From: Chloroflexota bacterium
GTDB taxonomy: Bacteria > Chloroflexota > Ktedonobacteria > Ktedonobacterales > JADMIN01
Direction: 5' to 3'
Assembly (NCBI GenBank): GCA_021323855.1
Contig: JAJPKE010000017.1
Coordinates: forward strand, 62,001-126,000
Length of the DNA: 64,000 nucleotides
Shown here: positions 58,102 to 64,000 of the stretch, one piece after another
Layout: each line of letters starts with the position of its first letter
Numbering within the stretch: the first letter of the stretch is position 1
Notes under the pieces: model-generated
Databases searched by the model: none
Seen by the model: only the letters and a program-made list of their open reading frames with translations
What the model was told of the DNA's origin: nothing
Position numbers and translations under genes: made by a program

Positions 58102-59670
58102 CCCTTCGCGTTGCAGGCGAATCAGTTCGGCGGCGACGGCAATCTGCGCCTGTGGGTCGCGCAGCCGCCCTGCCAGCGATTCCAGCGCGCGCAAGGGGTC
58201 GCTCGCCATGCCGCCAGTAGTGCTAGCGCCTTGCGGAGCCAGCGCCAGCGCCTTCTCTGCCACGCGCGCCGCCGGGCCGCCGGGGATGGGTTGCGCCTCT
58301 AACGCATCGAGGCGAATTTTGATGTCGCCAACTGTGCCTGACATCTGATTCACCGCTGCGCCCACCAGCGTGCGCAGCCCCTGCACGCCCTCATCCATGC
58401 GTTCGAGTTGCGTCGCGCTCGCCTGGAGTCCCGCCGCCACCGCGCGCACCAGCGCCAGTTCCACGCGCTGCTCATGTTCACTGCGGTTTTCCAGATGTTC
58501 GCGTTGCGTATTAGTTGTCGCGCGTCGGTTTGCCGGCAGACCAGCGGGCGCTTCTTCCAGCGTATCGCCGGTTTCGCCCAGCGCCGCAATAGCGCCGATA
58601 CAGAGCGGGCAGCCGCAGCCCATCAGGATGCCGCGCGCTGCCGCATGAAAACGCGCTCGTAGATTGCCGTCTGGCGACACGCCCAGGTCAGCGGTTGGGC
58701 GCGCCTCGGCCTGCGCAGGCACGCCAGTATCGGGATAGCCCTCGGCATTAGTGCTGAAGGCGCCCAGCGCCCGCAACGTTTCGGCGCGTGGCGTCGAGTG
58801 TTCCTGATGTTCGGCATGTTCTGCGTGTTTCGGATGAAACACAGTCGAAGCTACAATCGGGTCGAGGGCAGGCATGTGTCTCTGCTGATGCCGTCCCAGA
58901 CATTCGCAGGAGGACGGCGGGGGCGTCTCATCATCCGGCCAGAGCGAACGCATCGAAGGACTGGCCGCAGGGCCGGCATCCTTGCCAGCCGCCCATACAT
59001 CAGTGGTATCTATCGTGTCTCCGTATTTTGGGTCGCTCGTGCTTGCCGGTTTCGCCGCTTCGGTTGTCTCTGATTCCAATTCATCGAGTAGCGCGGGGTC
59101 CGGGGCGGCGTCGCGCACAATCGTGACGCCCAGCGCATCGGGGTTACTGGGATTATCCACCAGACTGAGTTCCACGAGATCATAGTGGGTGGCGACGGTG
59201 ATACGCCGTTCGCGTCCAGCAACGCGCCGCGTCTGCCGCTCCCAGGTGACATTGCTGGCGCCGATGCTGGCGCCGCGCAGCGTGCCGTCGAGGATTTTCT
59301 CCCAGGTATCCTCAGCGCCGCGCGAGATATGCACACGCACGAAGACCTTGCGCGCGGTGTCGTCGAAACGAACCGCCGCCCGGCTCCCCACAGCGCGCCG
59401 TTCGTGCATCTCGCGCACATTGCCAATCCAGCGCGTAAACGCATCTTTGCTGGCCGCATAGTCGAAGACCGTGCCGTGGCTATCCACCGCCTCGCTCGTC
59501 GCGCAGAGTTCTACCTCGCGGCGCGCCTCGTCCACCCGCACAATGGGCGCAAAGCCCACGCGCGTGACCTGGTTCGCCGCTGCCATGCCTTCCGCCAACT
59601 GCTCCATCTGTTCCGCCGCTTTCCGCGCAACGGGGGCTGCCCGTCGCACTGTCGCCTGTCCCGCTCGCAT
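58099..59670 (-). CDS. HK97-type prohead protease with long C-terminal extension
   Basis: The 523-residue protein starts with an HK97-type (peptidase U35) protease: EAVDSHGTVFDYAASKDAF, then catalytic His89 (VREMHERRAV) and Ser135 (GTLRGASIGAS), followed by LVELSLVDNPSNPDAL. Residues about 230-523 are an extension of Pro/Glu-rich low complexity, a Cys cluster G-C-G-C-P-L-C (about 345-352) and a coiled-coil-like C-terminus (ERMDEGVQGLRTLVGAAV, LAALEAQ-type heptads), perhaps an internal scaffold fused to the protease. The ATG at 59670 follows AGAGGTGAGG. It heads the capsid operon behind promoter 59901-59929 and hairpin 59724-59777. Confidence 0.88.
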   Translation of the reverse strand: MRAGQATVRRAAPVARKAAEQMEQLAEGMAAANQVTRVGFAPIVRVDEARREVELCATSEAVDSHGTVFDYAASKDAFTRWIGNVREMHERRAVGSRAAVRFDDTARKVFVRVHISRGAEDTWEKILDGTLRGASIGASNVTWERQTRRVAGRERRITVATHYDLVELSLVDNPSNPDALGVTIVRDAAPDPALLDELESETTEAAKPASTSDPKYGDTIDTTDVWAAGKDAGPAASPSMRSLWPDDETPPPSSCECLGRHQQRHMPALDPIVASTVFHPKHAEHAEHQEHSTPRAETLRALGAFSTNAEGYPDTGVPAQAEARPTADLGVSPDGNLRARFHAAARGILMGCGCPLCIGAIAALGETGDTLEEAPAGLPANRRATTNTQREHLENRSEHEQRVELALVRAVAAGLQASATQLERMDEGVQGLRTLVGAAVNQMSGTVGDIKIRLDALEAQPIPGGPAARVAEKALALAPQGASTTGGMASDPLRALESLAGRLRDPQAQIAVAAELIRLQREG

Positions 59671-59723
59671 CGGCGCCTCACCTCTTTCTTTTGCTTTCCA
59701 GACGCTGCACTTCGCCAACACAG

Positions 59724-59777
59724 AAAAAGGCGCCGCTCTCCTGCCCCGTAGACTTTCCTACGGGAGAGAGCGGCGCC
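59724..59777 (-). terminator. Rho-independent terminator in the leader of the capsid operon
   Basis: On the minus strand, GGCGCCGCTCTC (59766-59777 read inward) pairs with GAGAGCGGCGCC (59729-59740 complement). An inner CCGTAG/CTACGG stem lies inside, and TTTTTC follows the stem. It lies 54 nt upstream of the protease ATG and downstream of promoter 59901-59929. A terminator between promoter and gene suggests transcription attenuation; alternatively it ends the small upstream gene. Confidence 0.7.
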
Positions 59778-59900
59778 CTACTCGGACTCACCGCCATGTA
59801 TTCAGGCCAGGCTGCCGGACCTAGCAGCTACACAACAGCCAGTCCGCCTCAGCACACGCTACAGATGACGCACTCCGCAATCAACTTCACGCTGCTGAAA

Positions 59901-59929
59901 AGTATAGAACATTATTTCTAATTATGCAA
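59901..59929 (-). promoter_or_regulatory. Promoter of the capsid operon
   Basis: The minus strand has TTGCAT (59924-59929), a 17-bp spacer and TATACT (59901-59906). The predicted start near 59894 gives a 225-nt leader including the terminator hairpin before the protease start. Confidence 0.6.
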
Positions 59930-59958
59930 GGGGTACTACATCAATTAGATGAAGAAGT

Positions 59959-60165
59959 TCACAATCCTTGTTCATCTTCAGCAAGGGCATCGGCGGCAAG
60001 GGCATCGAGCGCCGCTGGGGGAAGCGGGTCAGCAAACAGCTTCTCCCAGCGATCATCGGCTTCCAATACCTCCATGATAAGGGCGGCAAGGGCTGTTTGC
60101 TCTTCTTCAGATTGCTGCGCGGCGCGGTCAAAGGCCTGTTTGAGCGCATCAACCATCATACCCAT
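59959..60165 (-). CDS. Small acidic protein, antitoxin-like
   Basis: The 68-residue protein starts at the ATG at 60165 (MGMMVDALKQAFDRAAQQ) with a purine-rich region upstream. It is helical and acidic: SEEEQTALAALIMEVLEADDRWEKLFADPLPPAALDALAADALAEDEQGL-type composition, which resembles small antitoxin or regulator proteins. No partner toxin follows. It may be in one transcript with the DUF5946 gene upstream. Confidence 0.5.
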   Translation of the reverse strand: MGMMVDALKQAFDRAAQQSEEEQTALAALIMEVLEADDRWEKLFADPLPPAALDALAADALAEDEQGL

Positions 60166-60202
60166 CGAACGTTTCTCTTTCTGTCGCCTGTTTCGTAGTG
60201 TA

Positions 60203-60676
60203 TCACACCTGCAACTCCTGTTCGAGCGTCGCCACAATCGAGCGCGCCCATTGCCACACGCGCTCGATATAGACCTGTGGGTCATCGGTCACGACATCCA
60301 CAGCGCGCATCGTCCAGGCATGCTGATGTGCGCGTTCCGGCGTCCCTTTGATCTTGATGCTCATTCTGCCCTGGTGCGCCGCCAGCTCGTGCTGCATGCG
60401 TTTCCGCAGTTGCGCACCGGATATCTCCTGCTCCACCACATCATTCAGCATCGCCACCGTTTTGTTCCAGAAGTCATCGGTATACGCGCCGGGATGCTGC
60501 ACGTTGTAGCTCATCACCATGAGATGGTGTACCGCGCCAAAGCTCTGCGGATACTGATACTCCAACGCCAACAACTGCCCGAAAATGTCATGACAACTCG
60601 TATTGGCTGGCAGCAGCGCGCCACACTCGGGGCAAACGGTTGTCGTCGTATCCGCCAGCTCCGCACTCGCATCCAC
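60203..60676 (-). CDS. DUF5946 family protein
   Basis: The 157-residue protein has VCPECGALLP (a Cys pair near residues 15-18), then a helical DIFGQLLALEYQYPQSFGAVHHLMVMSYNVQHP region that matches the DUF5946 pattern (HHL-x-V and a Y-x-x-QHP motif). The GTG start at 60676 has AAGGAGG upstream at the right spacing. The function is unknown. It lies 37 bp upstream of the small acidic gene. Confidence 0.75.
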   Translation of the reverse strand: MDASAELADTTTTVCPECGALLPANTSCHDIFGQLLALEYQYPQSFGAVHHLMVMSYNVQHPGAYTDDFWNKTVAMLNDVVEQEISGAQLRKRMQHELAAHQGRMSIKIKGTPERAHQHAWTMRAVDVVTDDPQVYIERVWQWARSIVATLEQELQV

Positions 60677-60759
60677 AACATTCCTCCTTGTAACAACTTC
60701 TCTGTACTATGCTATCACCAATCCATTGTCTACAGTGCGCAATCCGTAGCAAACGCAAA

Positions 60760-60800
60760 CTCCCCTCTCCCATAAGGGAGAGGGGTCGAGGGTGAGGTCG
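60760..60800. repeat. Module A repeat between two minus-strand genes
   Basis: CCCCTCTCCCATAAGGGAGA followed by GGGGTCGAGGGTGAGGTC, ending at the stop of the large propeller gene. The 84 bp before it are featureless. Confidence 0.8.
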
Positions 60801-60801
60801 C

Positions 60802-63753
60802 CTACAATCCCAGCACCGTCAGCGTGCCATCCTGGTTGCCCTGCACCACTAACCCGTTCGCCACCGAGGATGATCCCCAGAAGAACGAGCCGCTGGCGCT
60901 ATCGAGATAGGTGTAGAGCAACGCGCCATTACTGGTGTTGACGGCGACAATCTTTGCACCCTCATCCACGAAGGCGATGCCTGGAATCAACGACACTGCG
61001 CCCAGCACTGGCCCGCTCTGCAAGCACGTCTGCCAGATGAAGTGACCCGTCGCCGGATCGAGCGCCTGGATGCTGCCCTTGCAACCGACACCGTTGATCT
61101 TCGCTGCGCCGCCTGCGACATAGAGATAGGTGCCATCCCAGGCCGCTGGCGAGAGATAGCTGTAGCCGCCGGTGGGCGAGAACATCTGCTGATCTTGTTC
61201 ACCCTGCTGGCTCTGCGTCGTCACATCGCTGGTGAGCGTGTTCCCCATCGTGTTCTGCGTCTGGCTCACGTCATTGCCCTGGCCAACCTGCGCAACGTCG
61301 CCGGTCCGCGAATAGGGCGAGCCAGTGTGAACGCCGATATTCGTCGCCCAGAGCGGTCCGGCGCTCAGGTTAGTGCGGTCCCAGGCGTAATAGAAGCCGC
61401 TCTTCTTCACCGCGCCGATCATCTGGTGTACGACGCCGTTGATCGTCGCCGTGAAGAGCACCGGCGTCGTGCCGAAGTCGCTATCCTGCCCTTGCAACGC
61501 CAGCGGCACCTGCCAGGCATCCACAAAGCTCAGGTCGTTGGCGTTCAGCGCCACCACACCATCGGCGTAGGGTTCGGCAACGGGACATCCGGCGGCGTTG
61601 TTGCCCGTCACCACAAACACACGATTGAGCGTGGGGTCAATCACTGGCGATCCCCAAACACCGCCACCCGAACAACCACTGGGCACCGTATCGAAGGTAT
61701 GGAGCAGTGTACCGCTATTAAGGTCCAGCATGTCCACTTCACCCTGTCGCTCCGGACATTCCTGCGCCGAGCGACCGATATAGACGGCCCCATTGTAAAC
61801 AGCCGGCGAACTCCAGATAAACGTGTTGTTGTTCGCCTTGAGCGAGGTCCGCCAGAGAATCGCACCGGTGAGCGCGTTCAACTCATAGACGGCAGCATCG
61901 CCGCCGCCCACCACCAGCACCGGCGTCGGCGTGCCCTGCACCAGCGCCGTCGTCACCGTCGCCGTGCTGACCACGCCCACCGGATTGGGGTTGCAGCCTT
62001 GATTATTGGTCTGACCGAGATTCTGCGACCAGATGAGATTACCGGTTGCCGGGTCTACTGCGCGCTCATAGCCATCGAACGCGCCAAAATAAATCATGCC
62101 ATTGCCGGTGACTGGCTGCGAGAAGATCGGCGTCGGTGAGCTGGGGGTATATGTCCAGTGGAGATGCAGGCCACCGACCGTTCCGGGATTGATGGCCGTC
62201 TCGGCGGTATTGTCGCCGCTACGCAGATACGAGTACATATAGCTGGGCCAATCATCAACGCTGCCAGTTCCGACGGTTGACGTGGTGCTGGGCGTCGCTG
62301 TGGCAGTCGGCGTCACCGTTGGCGTGGGCATCTGCCCGGCGGGGGCCAGCGCAACCAGCGAACCATCCAAACTGCCGCCGACCACCATGCCGTTGGCGAC
62401 CGATGGCGCGGTGTCATACCCGGCGCCGCTGTTCGTGTCGGTATACGTATCGAGCACGGCGCCAGTGGTGGTCGAAAGCGCCACCAGACTGTTGCCCGCG
62501 CCGGCAAAAGCCACACCTGGAACGACGCTCACCGCTCCGGCTGCCGCTCCGCTTTGCAGGCACGTCTGCCAGAGAAAATTGCCGCTGGCGGGGTCAAGCG
62601 CGCGCAGGCTGCCAGCGCAGTTGGTGGCGTTGATGCTGGTGGGGCCACTACCCACATACAGGTTCGTGCCATCCCAGGCCGCCGCCGTCTGGTAGAAATA
62701 GCTCGAACCGCTCTGGCCGATAGACGCCTGCCAGAGCGGACCACCGCTCAGATTCGTGCGATCCCAGGCGTAGAACGTGCCGCTGATCTGTTCAGCGCCG
62801 ATCATCTGATAAGCAGTGCCGTTGATCGTGGCATTGAAGAGCGTCGGCGCGGCGTGGAAATCATTTGGCACGCCAGCCTGGGTCGCCTGCCAGGAGTCTA
62901 CGAACGAGAGATCGGCGGCATTGAGCGCGATGATACTGTTGGCATAGGGTTCCGGCCCCGCTGAGCAGCTATTGGCGCGCCCCGTCAACACATAGAGGCG
63001 ACCCAGTGATTCATCAATGACGGGTGTGTCGTCCACTGTCGCGCCGGTGCAGCCAGCGGGCACCGTGCTGAAGGTATGCAGGATTGCGCCGGTGGCCGCG
63101 TCCAATTGCGCCACTTCACCGGCGGCATCCGGGCACTTGCGCGAGCCGACACCGATGTAGACATTGCCGTTGAAAATCACCGGCGAACTCCACAAGAACG
63201 ATCCCGTCGTCGTCAGTAGTTGCTTTTTCCAGAGTTGCGCGCCAGTGGTTGCGTTGTACGCGCCGAGCATCGTGCCAGCAGCGGCATAGACCACAGCGGT
63301 CGGCGTGCCATTGATCGTCTCGGTGGCAACGCTGGGCGCAGCCGTTTGCCCGATGGTCGTCAGGCTGCACGATGGCACAGTGGTCGAACCGACGAGGATA
63401 TTCCAGGCGCTATTGCCGCTCTGGTCGGTCGCGTGGAGATAGCCATCGCGTGAGGTCCAATAGATTAGGCCATTGTTGGTCGTCGCCTGCGAGGTCGCTG
63501 GCTGGTTTGCGCTGCCGGGATACGTCCAGAGCGCGGCCAGGCTGGGGGCCGTCGCTGAGGTAATCACCGTCTCATTGGGATTGTAGCCGCCATGCACATC
63601 GCTAAAGAGATAGCTGGACCATTCATCCGTCGAGACGATGACGCGCGACTGCGACCTCACGCTGGGAGCCACGCTGAGCACGGCCAGCGCTAGCACGAGG
63701 AGCGCCACCAGAACATAGGAACTGCGACGAGTGCGCAGCGTCGCCATACGCAT
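60802..63753 (-). CDS. Secreted protein with two tandem PQQ-type beta-propellers
   Basis: The 983-residue protein has a signal peptide (RRSSYVLVALLVLALAVLSVAPS), then two homologous ~430-470-residue halves joined by a Pro/Thr linker (MPTPTVTPTATATP). Each half starts with W-x-S-Y and contains blades with A-x-D-x-x-T/S-G pattern (for example LDAATGAILHTF, LDLNSGTLLHTF, LDPASGNFLWQTCLQSG, LDPATGHFIWQTCLQSG), the PQQ-binding-like repeat. Cofactor residues are not complete. The second half has a Gln/Thr-rich insertion. It is probably an extracellular enzyme or binding protein of unknown substrate. The ATG at 63753 follows AAAGGG. Confidence 0.8.
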   Translation of the reverse strand: MRMATLRTRRSSYVLVALLVLALAVLSVAPSVRSQSRVIVSTDEWSSYLFSDVHGGYNPNETVITSATAPSLAALWTYPGSANQPATSQATTNNGLIYWTSRDGYLHATDQSGNSAWNILVGSTTVPSCSLTTIGQTAAPSVATETINGTPTAVVYAAAGTMLGAYNATTGAQLWKKQLLTTTGSFLWSSPVIFNGNVYIGVGSRKCPDAAGEVAQLDAATGAILHTFSTVPAGCTGATVDDTPVIDESLGRLYVLTGRANSCSAGPEPYANSIIALNAADLSFVDSWQATQAGVPNDFHAAPTLFNATINGTAYQMIGAEQISGTFYAWDRTNLSGGPLWQASIGQSGSSYFYQTAAAWDGTNLYVGSGPTSINATNCAGSLRALDPASGNFLWQTCLQSGAAAGAVSVVPGVAFAGAGNSLVALSTTTGAVLDTYTDTNSGAGYDTAPSVANGMVVGGSLDGSLVALAPAGQMPTPTVTPTATATPSTTSTVGTGSVDDWPSYMYSYLRSGDNTAETAINPGTVGGLHLHWTYTPSSPTPIFSQPVTGNGMIYFGAFDGYERAVDPATGNLIWSQNLGQTNNQGCNPNPVGVVSTATVTTALVQGTPTPVLVVGGGDAAVYELNALTGAILWRTSLKANNNTFIWSSPAVYNGAVYIGRSAQECPERQGEVDMLDLNSGTLLHTFDTVPSGCSGGGVWGSPVIDPTLNRVFVVTGNNAAGCPVAEPYADGVVALNANDLSFVDAWQVPLALQGQDSDFGTTPVLFTATINGVVHQMIGAVKKSGFYYAWDRTNLSAGPLWATNIGVHTGSPYSRTGDVAQVGQGNDVSQTQNTMGNTLTSDVTTQSQQGEQDQQMFSPTGGYSYLSPAAWDGTYLYVAGGAAKINGVGCKGSIQALDPATGHFIWQTCLQSGPVLGAVSLIPGIAFVDEGAKIVAVNTSNGALLYTYLDSASGSFFWGSSSVANGLVVQGNQDGTLTVLGL

Positions 63754-63990
63754 AACACATGCCCTTTATTAGAGAAGGGTTTCGCATCGCCGGTAGCAAT
63801 ACCAACCGCCACAACCACACCACAGCATCCACTCGCTCTACCGGAGCGCCGCAATCAAGTTCCCCTGACACCTACAACACATCGGCGCCAGTTACTACAG
63901 GAGATGTCAACGATACAGAGACATATGCAAACTGTAGCTGAATACGCATTACGCCATCGTGAAAATCAATTGCATCCAGGAGATTATAGA

Positions 63991-64000
63991 ATGAGTATAT
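63991..64000 (+). CDS. Start of a gene cut by the window edge
   Basis: AGGAG followed by ATTATAG and ATG at 63991 begins a plus-strand gene (MSI...). Only 10 bases are in view, so no function can be given. It is divergent from the PQQ-type protein; no clear promoter is visible in 63754-63990. Confidence 0.5.

Noticed and set aside
56425-59670. Capsid gene as an encapsulin
   Set aside because: It has an adjacent prohead protease and a large insertion, and no encapsulin cargo gene is next to it; tailed-phage type fits better.
56425-59670. An active prophage in this window
   Set aside because: No integrase, portal, terminase, tail or lysis genes are visible within 64 kb around the capsid genes.
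59924-60775. 283-codon plus-strand open frame
   Set aside because: It is antisense to the small acidic gene and the DUF5946 gene, which have good starts; it begins over the capsid promoter.
1101-60800. Module A as a CRISPR array
   Set aside because: The copies are single or paired, kilobases apart, with no regular spacers and no cas genes.
1101-60800. Module A as ordinary rho-independent terminators
   Set aside because: The stem is strong, but no copy has a T tract after it and copies also occur at start codons and in either orientation.
1-64000. tRNA or rRNA genes
   Set aside because: No cloverleaf with a T-loop GTTCRA pattern in the right frame of stems, and no rRNA-like conserved blocks, were found by eye; a computed search could still reveal one.

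Overview
The window looks like the chromosome of a GC-rich bacterium of the phylum Chloroflexota, most likely a Ktedonobacteria-like lineage. The grounds are the gene repertoire (SWIM zinc-finger proteins, ECF sigma factors beside ABC exporters or membrane-anchored propellers, an F420-type luciferase-like oxidoreductase, many secreted beta-propeller proteins) and two families of dispersed GC-rich palindromic repeats. This is inference; there is no rRNA or other taxonomic marker, and I found no tRNA gene and no CRISPR array.

Layout. 1-8 kb: start of an ATP-grasp-like gene, the first SWIM gene with a structured leader, a secreted protein, an F420-type oxidoreductase, and an ECF sigma factor/ABC exporter operon on the minus strand. 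8-20.6 kb: a TIR-TPR protein, a GIY-YIG nuclease/VOC pair, an Asp-box propeller, an MgtC remnant, hydrolase and methyltransferase genes, a stand-alone Clp-N protein, and regulator/target pairs (HxlR with DoxX, MarR-GNAT beside NUDIX, MarR with Rieske) whose promoters and operators can be read directly. 21-33 kb: secreted surface proteins, the second SWIM gene with its leader, a HipA-like kinase/DUF3037 pair, and an ECF sigma/anti-sigma-propeller pair. 33.5-41.4 kb: a VapBC-type module, the third SWIM gene with its leader, NAD synthetase, a LiaRS-like two-component system and a MacB-like ABC exporter. 42-50 kb: a gene of unknown function with a long leader, an orphan antitoxin, a type II restriction-modification cluster with a frameshifted nuclease, methyltransferase and membrane genes, and a TIR-WD40 protein. 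50-55 kb: a GT2/GT-C/GH5 glycan operon. 56-64 kb: an isolated HK97-type capsid plus prohead-protease cassette with its own promoter and terminator-containing leader, small genes, and a duplicated PQQ-type propeller.

Two things stand out. First, all three SWIM genes are preceded by the same kind of leader: a matching promoter followed by a 150-170 nt block that keeps hairpin pairing despite sequence change, ending 82-97 nt before each start codon. This looks like an undescribed cis-regulatory RNA family tied to SWIM proteins. Second, the capsid/protease pair stands alone, with no portal, terminase or tail genes, and host-type repeats lie between its genes. That suggests a long-resident, perhaps domesticated, capsid system.

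About twenty copies of one palindromic repeat (called module A below) sit mostly at stop codons. At two genes the repeat ends at the start codon and appears to supply the ribosome binding site. Conflict and defence genes (two TIR proteins, restriction-modification, VapBC, HipA/DUF3037) are scattered through the window rather than forming one island.
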